Source: Ichthyophis bannanicus | Taxonomy: Eukaryota; Chordata; Amphibia; Gymnophiona; Ichthyophiidae | Assembly: GCA_033557465.1 (NCBI GenBank) | Contig: CM066039.1 | Span: 48,141,788 to 48,205,787 of the forward strand | Reading direction: 5' to 3' | Length of the DNA: 64,000 nucleotides | Part shown: in pieces, positions 30,895 to 41,239 of the stretch | Position numbering within the stretch: the stretch's first letter is position 1 | Layout: every line of letters begins with the position of its first letter | The notes under the pieces: model-generated | Told to the model about the DNA's origin: nothing | Database searches by the model: none | Seen by the model: only the letters and a program-made list of their open reading frames with translations | Made by a program: the position numbers and the translations under genes

Positions 30895-31745
30895 GCCTCA
30901 CCCAGTATCCATTCCCTTCTAGTCCCTGCATCAGCCCATTTCCAGTCCTAGCGCCCCATCAGCCCATTTCCAGTCCTAGCAACCCCCCAACCCAATACCA
31001 GTCCTAACCCCCCATCAGCCCACTTCCAGTCCTAACCCCCCATCAGCCCACTTCCAGTCAGCCCCCCATAGCCCATTGCCAGTCCTAACCCCCCCATCAG
31101 CCCACAGCCCATTACCAGTCCTAACCCCATCAGCCCACCTCAAGTCCTAACCCCTCCCCATCAGCCCATTTCCTGTCCTAGCCCCCCCATAGCCCATTAT
31201 CAGTCCTAACCCCATCAGCCCACGTCCAGTGTTAACCCCATCAGCCCATTTCCAGTCCTAGCCCCCCATAGCCCCGTACCAGTCCTAATCCCCCCCAACA
31301 GCCCACAGCCCATTACCAGTCCTAACCCCATCAACCCACCTCCAGTCTTAATCCCCCCAGCCCATTTCCAGTCCTAGCAACCCCCCAACCCATTACCAGT
31401 CCTAGCCCAACATAGCACAATCCCAGTCCTAATCCCAATCTCCCAATTTTCAGTTTAAGCCCCCCATACCCCATTACCAGTCCTAACCTCCCCATCAGCC
31501 CACTCCCAGGCCTAAGCCCACCAGCCCATGTCCAGTCCGAATCCCCCAACACCCAATTGTTAGTTTAAGCCCCCAATAGCCCATTACAAGTCCTAACCCC
31601 CCATAAACCCACTTCCAGTCCTAATCCCATCAGCCCATATAAAGACTTAGCTCCCCCATAGCCCATCACCACTCCTAACCCCCCCCATAGCCCATCACCA
31701 CTCCTAACCCCCCCCCCAGCCCATCACCACTCCTAATCCCCCAGC
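30895..31745. repeat. C-rich minisatellite inside hAT copy 2
   Basis: Degenerate tandem units of about 27-34 bp on the pattern 'cagtcctaaccccccatcagcccatttc', the reverse complement of the array at 1-965. No coding meaning; antisense glycine-rich frames are by-products. Confidence 0.88.
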
Positions 31746-31767
31746 CCAGAGAAAAGTTTTTTTAAAA

Positions 31768-32165
31768 AAGCTGTCTTCTCCCGCTGCCGGGGCCGCTGCG
31801 GCAGAATCGAGTGTGCCGCGGGGCCCCCCCTGCCCAGCAGAGCCTGCCCTCCCCTGTATCCGCTCTCTCGTACAGCTGCCTGCAGTCTCACGCGCCGGCT
31901 TTCAGAGCGCAAAGGGACTAGTTTCCCTTTCGCGGCTCTGTTAAGCCCGCGGGGGCTGATGGGAACTTCCCATCAGCCCCCGCAGGCTTAAAAGAGCAGC
32001 GAGGGAGTAACTCTCCCCTCGCGCTCTGAAAGCCGGCGCGTCTGACTGCAGCTACGAAGAGAGAGGTGATACGGGGGAGGGCAGGCTCTGCTGGGCAGGG
32101 GGGGCCCCGCGGCACACTCGATACTGCCGCGGCGGCCCCGGCAGCGGGAGAAGACAGCTTTTTTT
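31768..32165. repeat. GC-rich palindrome with arms near 150-190 bp
   Basis: 'gctgtcttctcccgctgccg' at 31,770 pairs with 'gcagcgggagaagacagc' at about 32,143-32,160, and pairing continues inward through 'gcccagcagagcctgccctc' and 'gccggctttcagagcg' to a centre near 31,965. Rich in CpG, so it can look like a CpG island, but the symmetry and its place inside the hAT element argue for a nested foldback rather than a promoter. Confidence 0.8.
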
Positions 32166-32460
32166 TTTTTTTTTAATTTTACTTTAGGATCAGAATGTTT
32201 TTTGCACGGGGCCCCCTGAAACGCGGGGCCCTGTGCAAAAAACATTCTTGCTCAATGGACGGGCCGGCCCTGGGGGGCGGTAATGGTGGCTGTCCGGTTA
32301 GCGGTGATATCTAGCCGCTAACCGGATAGCTTAACCGATTAAAGTTAGGACATATGATGTTCTGCCACTAAGTATCTGGGTTTTATTAAAGCGGCAGTGG
32401 CAAGGCGCTTTAATTAGCCTAGCCGCCACTGCTGAATATGCCCCCCCCGCCCCATTTAGC

Positions 32461-33854
32461 TAAGTAAGTTGATTATTGTACTATCTATACTGCCATTTGA
32501 GTACAGAACTGTGGACAGTGTGTTAAGGTCACACTTTTATCAGAACTGAGAGGAGAAAATATTAGAAGCTCCCATTAAGCACCATGAATCCACCTAGCAC
32601 AGGTTCAGACATATTGAAGGTCCTACGCGCTAGGATAAACATTTAGCTGCGTGCCTAGCTTACTGTCTCCTTCCTAGTCTCACCAAACACATCTTTTTGC
32701 ACACTAAACTTAGGAACCCAGCAGAGGGAAATTTTCATGTATGCAGATCTAGGAGTCTAGTTCTTTTAACTATCGACCCCAGTGTATCTCACCAATTTTT
32801 TCTCTGGTCATGTGGAAAAAGGGGAGAGAGTCCCCTACTTGTGGAAGAATGAAAAACCGAGATTAATTTTTTTTGTTGCACTATGTCCTTTGGGAGCAGA
32901 TTGCTTGGACAGACCCTGCACCATAGGAATGCCTTGTTTGAGCTCTGGCAAGTCCTTTCAGGGCTCAAAATATTGAGGGTCAAATATAGAATCAAATTAA
33001 AACAATGACCTCATCTTTAGTCCACCAAAAAAAAAGCAGCTGAGAGAAGTGAAGGGAAATACTACAGTGAAATTAATGTCTGTTTACTTTTCAGACAGCA
33101 ACATTTTGACAGAAACCCCGGAGGGAGGAGGTGTGTGAGGAGGAGGGGGATCTAGCTGGACCAACCGCAGCTATAGTGTGCAAAGTTAAAGAAAGAGCTC
33201 TGTGTCTAAAACCATAAACACTCCATGTTGGCGATAAAGAAGCACTATTGAAGGAGCGGGAATATGGTGGCTCGTGGGCTTGTGGTTTTTGGCTACCGCA
33301 GTTGTCAGGTCAAGCTAAATTCCCACAGGCAACATCAAGTTGTCCCCCTCTCACTCTGTTCCCTACCCCTGTCTTGCCTTGGGGCACTCCTGTGTTGTGT
33401 AAATTGGCAGCTGAAAGAGAACAGTGAAAAGAGTTGGTTTAACTAATTGCAAAGCAAATAAATACAGTAAATGGAGACCAATTACAAGGCACTACGTTTT
33501 CATTCCTAATTTGGTTGATGTGCAAATTTTTCCAAACAGAATATCAAGCCACAAGCTAGAAAACAAGCCAGCACTTAGCAGCTGTAAAGAAAATGAAGTG
33601 GGTGGAGGGAAAGAATAAACAGACTGAAGGTAATCCTTCATGTCTTGCTTTCAACTCATATAGCACCTTAGGAGGAAAGCCAAACCATGGGCTCCCAAGC
33701 TGGCCAACTCAAGGCTCTATCGTCTTGTTACTTTTGGGATGGCATCCTCATTTTCTTCTCTTTTCTTGACTATTACGGTGGGGTCCCCAAGCTGATTGAT
33801 TTACGTCTCATTATACATTTTTAAGACTCTTATTTCTTGCTGTCTTACAGAAAA
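32461..33854. other. No recognised feature
   Basis: No gene, RNA or repeat that I can name. I checked the minus strand for a SMOC signal-peptide exon ending in phase 0 and did not find a convincing one. Confidence 0.3.
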
Positions 33855-34715
33855 TCAAGAGAATGATGGCAGAAAAAGATCAAATGGACTCATCCTGTCT
33901 GCCCAGTTGAGATTCAGCCATTTTGGATGGAAAAGCGTACAACATTCATAAGCAATGCAACACCATTTCCCTCCCCATACCCACCACCCCACCTTTGGTA
34001 CACTACTGGATACCATTAGTTGATGTGCCTGCTATCCCTTTCCTTTTTGAAAGTAAGGATTCTCTGTGTTCATCCCTTGTCTTTAAGACTGTTTATTTAT
34101 TTATTTTTATTTATTTAGCTGTATTTATATCCCGCTTTTCACCGGGTCAAAGCGGTCAATTGGGAGATACATTTAACACGAGGGGATATGACACACATAC
34201 GCTAATACGTACAGGGAACATGGGCAATGGAGGGTTGAGTGGCTTGCCCAAGACCACAAGGAGTGCCTATAGAACTAGAAACCCCAGTCCTTCCGGCCTG
34301 AGATTGCTGTCCCCAGGTGGGACTTGAACCCCCGGCCCTCCGGCCTGAAGTACCTTGTCCTAACCACTAGGCCACTCCTCCTCTGTTACCATCTTAGTCT
34401 GCACCATCCATTCCAGGATGGAATTCCAGGCACCCATCATCCTTTCCATGAAAAAAATACTACCTGGAGTTTGAGCCTACCTCCTTTAAGCTTCATATCA
34501 TGACATTTAGTTCTGCAAAGTTCATGTCTTGTACATTATTGATACCTTTCAGGTACTTGAATGTATCCTCTCTCTCTCCTCTCCTTTAGGGGCTTTTGTC
34601 TTATCTCACATGGCTTTTGGTACAGATCCCACACCATTTTGGTTGTTATTCTATGGATTGTCTCTAATCTCCAGAACTTTTCTATATTTTAAAGCTTCTG
34701 TTCTATTGCAGCGCA
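33855..34715 (-). pseudogene. CR1/L3-like LINE 3' region, split by a SINE
   Basis: The plus strand shows 'gatggcagaaaaagatcaaatgg...catcctgtctgcccag' at the left (3' end) and, after the SINE, 'tacctggagtttgagcctacctcc', 'cttgtacattattgatacctttcaggtacttgaatgt', which is the reverse complement of a CR1/L3 C-terminal and 3' region. It differs from the other CR1 copies in the window. No open frame survives. Confidence 0.5.
34093..34383 (-). mobile_element. tRNA-headed SINE with L2-type tail, inserted in a LINE
   Basis: Minus strand: 'ggaggagtggcctagtggttagg' (box A), 'cgggggttcaagtcc' (box B), body 'gggcaagccactcaaccctccattgccc', tail 'gcgggatataaatacagc' with (TAAA)n, similar to an L2 3' end. 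The head region contains a second box-B-like segment, so it may be longer than its relatives. Confidence 0.7.
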
Positions 34716-34718
34716 AAT

Positions 34719-37000
34719 TGTGACAGTTCTTGTCTGAAGGAAAGATCCAAGAATGGTAAGTAGGCGATGCCCATGGGCAAGTCTCCACAGATTGGGGCAT
34801 TCCGGGTCCAGGGAAAGCTAGGATGGGGTCTTCCATCTGTAACAGCAGAGGTGTTTTGGTGAACTGAGCCACCTATAGACGGTCGGTGGAATCTCACATT
34901 ACCATAGCCCCAGGGTGGCCTCCAAAGGACCAATAGAACATCTAGCTAAAATTTTCATTAGGAGGGCAGGGACATGAGTCAGCTGCTTTGACCTAGGACC
35001 TCTCCTCTAGACTGAAGCCTTTCCAGTACACTACGTATCCAGAATTTCCTCCACATCAAATTCCAGCTGTCCATTTACCAGAATCAGAACTAGGGATTTA
35101 GAAGGATGGATAAAGCCCTGTGCTAGTTTTTCCTTGATACAGACTGACAGAAAGTGGACATGTATGATAACAAGATAGCATAGTCCCAGGCAGATGTTCA
35201 ATAGCATAATCATATTTGCAATGTTTGGGTCTAGTCTCACCTTGCTTCTTGCTGAAAATATTGCCATAAAAGTGGTATTTTGTTGGGAGACCTGGAGGTA
35301 TCTCAATGGCAGAGGCTGAGCTTTGGATCCATGGGAGTCAAATGCAGGAGTCAAAGAGGAAGGAGACCAGAAAACAATCTGTCTTTGAAGCCAATCAATC
35401 AATAAGAGAATTATGTTCCTGAAGCCACAGTAGCCCCAACAGGACGGTGCGGACTATGGTATCAATGACTCATAACAAAATAGTCTGAGTGCCAGGTATC
35501 CACCGATAACATCAAATCCACAGCAACGTCTGGTACATTTTCCTAACCCAGCAGAGTACTATTAATTGCCATGATGGAAACAGGTGAGAAGTTTGACTTC
35601 AGGGGTATCCCATGTAATCAAAGTTACGGCTGATGAAATTTCCAGGAGCCCCAAATCAATGAGGACTGATGTTTGCACGTGATCAGTGGACCAACTCAAG
35701 ATGACAAACTAAAAAGCATTGAGCTACATGGTTCAAAAGAGATAACCAAATTCAAAGGATGCCATTGAATGGTCTCAGGGCCTGGCTTGTTTTTGTGGAG
35801 ACATAACATGGTAAAATGTCCTTGACCTGCACAATAAAGACAAAGGTCTTGCCTCCTTCTTTGACATTTAGAGACAATTTAAGCCACCTCCATAGGTTCC
35901 TCTGCCTGTAAGGAATGAGCAGGCAGCCAGATAGCGGTAGTTATATGGTTGCAAGAGGGCATCTGGAGCTCGGACTGACTTCCATTGATATGTGAGCCTA
36001 GTGCATCCAACTCCAAGGGTAGGTGTCAAAAGGCTAACTCATACTTAATCTGATGTAAGAGGCCATTCTAAAGATCTGTCACAAAAGCCTTATTATTCCA
36101 ATCTACCTCCACAAGGACAATGCAGAACTCCAGTGCATACTGACCCACTGTAAAGGTTCCCTGTTTCATGCAGAGGAGTGAAGCCAGGTGGCCAGGGTCA
36201 TCAAAAAATCTCTTAAAAGCATGAATGAAGGCATCATAATTTTTGACAGTAGGATCCTCTCTCTTCCAGAGTGGAGAGACCCAGCCAATACCTCACCAGT
36301 CAGAGAAATAATATAGGACACTATGGACTTATGGTGAGAGAAACAAGATAACTGTAGCATGAATACAATGAAACACTGTTCAAGAATCCTCAGCAGGCTT
36401 TTGGATCTCCAGAGAAGCATAGCGGAGTCCTAAGCCTATGTTCCTTATGAGGCAGGGCTAGCACTGTCTCAGCTGAAGAGGCTGGAAGAGCCTGCATGTA
36501 CCTGCATGAGCTGAATGACCTGATAAAGCTCTTCAATTTGCTCTTGCAACTGAAATAACTGCTGGTTTAATTCCCTCAGACTCTTTCATTAATCAGCTAA
36601 GACCTTAGCCAGCTCACCAGGGTCCATTTTGACCACAGCTTGATGTGACAGTTCTGGTCAGTAGGAAAGACCTGAGAATGGTGTGTGGGCGAGGTCCATG
36701 GACAGGTTCACCACAGGGTAGGGCATCCTCAGTTAGGGAGTTGCTAGGATGGAGTTTTCTGCCTTTAACAGCCACCTTTCCTTTGGGTTGAACCTTCCAG
36801 TGCTGATGGCTTCCTGCTCATTGCTGCTTAAGCTCTGGACCCAAGGTGACAGTCAGGAATTAGATGAACTCCAAGAAGCTTGGAGCACAGGACATCTGCT
36901 GTCAATTGCAGAGAGAAAAGGCTTGATGTTCAGAAACCATTTTCCCTGTGGAGCAAAAGAGGGTAACAGAACCAAATGAGGTTTCCTGGACATGAGTAGA
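34719..37000 (-). pseudogene. Internally deleted Ty3/gypsy element (sushi/chromovirus type)
   Basis: Minus strand: related ends at about 36,647-36,790 and 34,719-34,860 (tgtgacagttct...gaaagac/tc..agaatgg on the plus strand) look like remnants of two LTRs. Just inside the upper one, an ATG near 36,629 reads MDPGELAKVLAD, then LRELNQQLFQLQEQIEELYQ; a gag core follows with FFDDPGHLASLL and the YALEF motif (36,100-36,230), and a zinc knuckle CLYCAGQGHFTMLC (about 35,800-35,845). The open stretch 35,402-35,031 passes from IDWLQRQIVFWSP and EKLAQGFIHPSKSL (start of reverse transcriptase) straight into NGQLEFDVEEILDT (integrase chromodomain). Most of pol is gone and gag is broken. Confidence 0.7.
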
Positions 37001-37369
37001 ATAGGCCAAAAATGAGAGTCTTCTTCATTTCTTCAGCTCCTCAGCAAACCTCTAGCCATAAATATAGCATAGTATCACAAATATGGCTCCAACAATGATC
37101 ATTAACCATGGAGGGACAGGCAGGTCAAAGGTCAAATACTAGGCTATGTCTCAGGATTTAAAAAATAACTGGATGTTTCCTCATGGACCATGAATAAAAG
37201 GCTGGAGGTTTAGTCAATGCTTAGGCCTTGAGGCACAGAATTCAAGTAGGGAACTTCTAAGACAAAAATGTTGGCTTAAGTGTTTTATTTCACAGATGTT
37301 TTGTAAATTAAAATCAAAATAAAATTTATTGATAAATTATATAGGGGACAATATTTTAGCCAGAGTGGG

Positions 37370-37530
37370 TCAGCATTTATTTTCAAGTGCTGGCCATCAT
37401 AGCTGAAGTAAACCCAGATATTCAGTGTTGGTATTTGGATAATTATCTGAATTTTTTTAGTGTCGTCAAGTCAGTAGCAGATCCTCCAACCTGGATAAGT
37501 AGCTTTGAATACCAGGCCCATATATTTTAC
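37370..37530. mobile_element. ATATTCAGC-family fragment
   Basis: Words 'gtgctggccatcatagctgaag', 'agatattcagtgttggtatttggataattatctg' and 'ctggataagtagctttgaatacc' recur in family members at 6,020 and 45,660. Borders approximate. Confidence 0.4.
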
Positions 37531-37559
37531 AGTAACATCAGATGCAGAAGAGGATCAAT

Positions 37560-38155
37560 TCTATGACTAGGTACAAGCTGAAATTGACAGAATATGCATA
37601 CAAGATATATTGATAGTCAAGGGCAACCAGATGTAAAAGCTGGGAACAAATAAGAAGGCAAAATAGTTGGAAAATATCGGTTTGGCAACAGAAATGAAGC
37701 TAGAGAAAGACTGATAGAATTCTGAAAGACCAACAATCTATTCATCTCAAATTACTTCTTTCAGCAACACAAGTGGAACTCTATATATGGACTTTGCCCA
37801 ATGGATTGTTCAAAAATCAAACTGACTACATCTGTGGAAGTCAACAATGGAAAAGCTCAGTAACATCTATGAAGACAAAGCCTGAGATGACTGTAGTACA
37901 AATCACAAGCTATTAGTATGCAAACTCAAGCTAAAGCTGAAAAAGAGCAAGCCACTCATGAATATAGGAAAGTATGATCTTGAAAATATACCACCAGAAT
38001 TTAAAGATTGCCTCAAAACTGATTCACCACTTTGATTCAAATGACATAGCACCAGAAGAGACATGAGATGACATCAAGAACATTGTGCTTAAAGAAAGTG
38101 AAAAAAGGTGAAAAAAGCAAAAAATGGCCAAAATGGAAGGCCAATGAAATGGAAT
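37560..38155 (+). pseudogene. RTE (BovB-like) LINE, APE endonuclease fragment
   Basis: With small shifts the plus strand reads a VGKYxxGNRNEARERLIEF-like stretch, TNNLFISNYFFQQHKWNSIY, and a degraded NQIDYI/QRW region, then 'aagtatgatcttgaaaatataccaccagaatttaaag' (KYDLENIPPEFK). This series is the end of the RTE/BovB endonuclease domain and its linker. Many stops. It is a third RTE fragment in the window, from a different part of the element than those at 6,618 and 8,527. Confidence 0.75.
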
Positions 38156-38159
38156 AATG

Positions 38160-38520
38160 CTCAGAAATGCGGAGAGGCTATAGCCAGAAGATAAAGAGGT
38201 AAATCATGGAACTTTCCAATGTGCAGTAAGATAAGACAAAGACGAGAGCTACAAGACGCATACAAGGAAATAGAATCAGTGAGTGAGCTGGGACTGGGGT
38301 AGGCCGTCCAAGGAGACATTACAATAATCAACATGAGACATGACAAGAGAGAGAAGCAAGGTAGTCAGAGTGGAGGGGGAAAGGAAAGGACAAAAAGCAC
38401 GCAGTTGTTTTAAAGAGAAGGAACGCTGAACAACCGAAGAAATGTGCTCCTTAAAAGAGAGAGAAGAATCGAGAGTGACACCCAAATACCGAAGAGAAGA
38501 GACGAGAGGAATGATTTACT
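38160..38520 (-). pseudogene. L2-clade LINE fragment
   Basis: Minus-strand frame at 38,485-38,276 encodes MGVTLDSSLSFKEHISSVV, LSPSTLTTLLLSLVMSHVDY then CNVSLDGLPQSQL, the LGV-LD and HVDYCN-L-GLP motifs downstream of the L2 reverse transcriptase core. It belongs to a different subfamily than the 19,799 copy. Confidence 0.75.
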
Positions 38521-38551
38521 CCAAAAATTTTTCTTTTGCCATGTTCTTGTG

Positions 38552-38712
38552 ACAGAAATTTTGTGAAACCACATCTAAATATATTATCAGAGACATTTAC
38601 AAAGCCTAATCCAGATCCTATTCGATTATCACTAATTGGACAACCAAGATCTAGATTAGACTAAATGTCTCTGATAGTGTACTTAGACGTGGTTTCACAG
38701 AATTTCTGGCAT
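38552..38712. repeat. Foldback MITE with about 48-bp arms
   Basis: Left arm 38,552-38,599 (acagaaattttgtgaaacca...) pairs imperfectly with right arm 38,661-38,709 (...tggtttcacagaatttctg). The loop region carries a smaller inverted pair (ccagatcc / agatctag). No ORF. Confidence 0.7.
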
Positions 38713-38779
38713 AAGAAGAAGACAAAAGGAAAATATTTAAAGTAAATTTTTACAGCAGGATTTGCCAGTATGCCGCAAG

Positions 38780-39280
38780 ATTTGATTCCCTGAACAAGTG
38801 ATAGTAAAGCATATCTTTTTGCGGCTGGTGATTCAATGTCTTGATGCTCCGGTTTGTGGTCTGAGTGAGTGCACTCCTGATGCAGCAATGACAAAATGTA
38901 GGCCTCAACAGTGTTCCCCGTTATTAGAGCATGCTATGCTATCAACAACACCAGCAGCAGATAAGTTAATGTATAGAGGGCAGACTGTTAATATCACAGA
39001 TGTTTGGGTAACTGTAAAAGATTTTTTTGAGCAGTTGCATGGGGAATTGATAGCATTATAAGCAATGCTAGTAATATTGAAGGTTTTTTTGCTTAACCCA
39101 TAAGGAGAAGTCGAAATAGCCAGTTGATGGCCCTATGAAAGGGATCTCCTATGGCTAGAAATGATATGAAGGATGCATTCTGAGGTCTTTTCCCCCTCTT
39201 ATTAAACTTTGAAGAGAAATGAAAAAATAAAGAAAAAGTTGTGCATTGTGGATATAAGACCATAATATACTTAGGCCTTT
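38780..39280 (+). other. Unclassified, possible retroelement ORF remnant
   Basis: An 87-codon frame (38,798-39,061) includes ITDVWVTVKDFFEQLHGEL, vaguely like the helical part of an L1-type ORF1 (compare DIWTVVSRMELAL at 50,719). Too short to assign. Confidence 0.25.
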
Positions 39281-39284
39281 AGGG

Positions 39285-41030
39285 ATTATTAGTAGCATAA
39301 AAATAAGTTAGGCTCTCAGTTATGCCCAGGGGAAATTAGCTACTGATACCCAGCCCGAAGTTCTATGAATTATGCTAGCAATGAGCCACGGAAGCAGTCT
39401 GGTCTGTAGATATGTATAATATATTATTTATTATGGGCAGCAAGGAAGAAAAACATACAAAAATATAGCTAAAGATATTATAATTAGAAACATGAGGTAG
39501 AAATTTGTTGCGACACACAATTACAATTAGACAAAGTAATAAATCACTAATTAGTAACCAGACGTCACTGATTCGCTCTGCACTGAGAAAAGTTATGGAG
39601 TAAGTTTCTAGCTAACCCTTGCCCATCCGGAGGAGAGAGAGACTATACCTTAGCTTTGTCTGCACTCTGGTGGCTGGGGTCTGGAGATTCTGGAACAGCA
39701 CAGGTCCAAGGAGGCAGCTAAGCTAGATAACGCAGGCTATAGCCCTTTCGGAGGCGAGCCGCGGGAGAACACAGAACCAAAGGTATCTGTGAAAGTCTTA
39801 TCTCAGTCCTTAGGAGAACAGCTTGGCACACACGTAGTGTGTCTGTCTTGCAGGCAGATCAGGTAGCAGAAACCAGGTAAGCAGGGCACAAACAGTGAAA
39901 GACCCTAAAGTTCTTCTGCACAGACTGTATAACTCTTTGTGATGAGTCTCTGTCCTAGGTCCGGTGATTGGTTGGCACAAGACAGTCTGAGGAGTTCTCA
40001 GCGAGTCAGGAGGTAGGTGACAGATATCTTTCTTGCAGACAAAGGATCCATAGTAAGAAGACATGCAGAGAAAACAAAATGTAGTTTTCTGGGCATAGGT
40101 ACAAGTGTCCAAGGCCAGTAGAACCATCTATAGATAAGCACCGGAGAAGCAGATGTTCTTGAATGTGGGCAGTGAATTAGCCAGGAACAATGGCTTCTGT
40201 ATGCACACATAGAAACGCTGCGCAAGCAGTTGCTTGGAGGTCAAGTCTGTAGCTGAACACAGCAAAAGTGTAGCAGGAATCCATCTTGTTTGATCAGCTT
40301 GGGTCAGGCCTGAGCTGCTGAGCAGGCCAGAGATCTGCAGGCGCAGAATTGCAGGGATACCAGCCCTACAGGCCTGTGCAGGAGCAGTATAAACGTTATC
40401 ACAAGTTTGCACCCGAATTCATGCCCATACATGGGTTGTGTGAACGTATACACCTCTTTGTCACTGTGCGTACTTTTATGTGCGTAACTCCTGGAGTAAT
40501 TTAATGAAAGATCCATTATGCGCGGAAAAAGTTTATAAAATTAGCAGAGCTAAGCGGTTTAAGGTAGGACCATCGTGTCTCTGCCCTAACGTACACTGCG
40601 TAACGATCTGGATGGCATCTGAATGTCGGCATTATCTGTGCGGCTTGGTGAAATGCCCTCACTTTGCCCTGGCGCTATGGATAGTACTGGAGCGGTCAGA
40701 GGAAATTTTCAGGAAAATTAATGGAAAGGGGACTTATACAGTACATTTAGGGAGTGGTTTTATAGGAGCACCACGGAAAGATAAATACAACATATGCATG
40801 CAAGACCCTGTTTCACGGGACTTATGCTTGTGAATGGGCCTTATGTGAGAGCTTTGGCTGGTCACTATTCAGTAAGCGTGCGTGGAAGTGCCTATCGCGC
40901 GTACCTTCCCCTGGGCGGGGCACAGGCATGGCATCAAAGAACAGGCATTTCTTATAAGATACAATGACGTATACGTGTCTCTGCACTTATGTAGTCGTGG
41001 CCAGCTACACTTGCTATAGGGTAGACATAA
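39285..41030. other. Unclassified; possible solo LTR within 39,400-40,430
   Basis: The region 39,400-40,430 has even base composition and open minus-strand stretches but no conserved protein. Its length and unique look would suit a solo LTR, but I found no clear TG/CA ends or target duplication. 40,440-41,030 resembles nothing I can name. Confidence 0.2.
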
Positions 41031-41036
41031 CTACCA

Positions 41037-41111
41037 CGCCTAGGGAACAGCATGCCGGTACGCCTAGGGAACAGCATGCCGGTACGCCTAGGGAACAGCA
41101 CGCCGGTACGC
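41037..41111. repeat. Three copies of a 24-bp tandem repeat
   Basis: Unit 'cgcctagggaacagcatgccggta', three near-perfect copies, the third with one change (cacgcc). Because 24 is a multiple of three it creates a repeating TPREQHAG reading; no gene is implied. Confidence 0.9.
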
Positions 41112-41239
41112 TGCTATTTTATAAAACCAGTCATGGTTGTGCGTTACTTTATAAAAAGAGGCCTGCAACGTGTGCACAGGGCTCTGCATTGCTTGTGCAG
41201 AGGTTTACAAAGTAGCCCTCCACGCAGTTCCCGCTAAAT

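Larger units (their letters stand above)
29875..32272 (+). mobile_element. Non-autonomous hAT element, copy 2, complete (2,398 bp)
   Basis: Ends are CAGGGGCGGCCC (29875) and, inverted, CAGGGCCGGCCC (32272), flanked by a perfect 8-bp duplication GGGGGCGG at 29867-29874 and 32273-32280, the hAT hallmark. In order it carries three octamers, a small ORF (29,999-30,235), a pyrimidine-rich segment with 'tttttttcag', a C-rich minisatellite (about 30,895-31,745), a GC-rich palindrome (31,768-32,165), and a hairpin at 32,195-32,247 (gaatgttttttgcac pairs with gtgcaaaaaacattc). No transposase is present. The interior matches copy 1 at 1-1823, but the termini do not. Confidence 0.9.
29790..32460. mobile_element. 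ATATTCAGC-family element interrupted by hAT copy 2
   Basis: Left piece 'cgcttatcccgctattcagaggcactaactgg' (about 29,790-29,866) and right piece 32,281-32,460 ('ggctgtccggttagcggtga...' to '...gccgccactgctgaatatgcc') have matching inverted ends. The hAT insertion separates them. Confidence 0.5.

Noticed and set aside
31760..32270. CpG island and first exon of the SMOC gene
   Set aside because: The GC-rich block is a palindrome inside a hAT element with a perfect 8-bp duplication, and no phase-0 signal-peptide exon can be read there.
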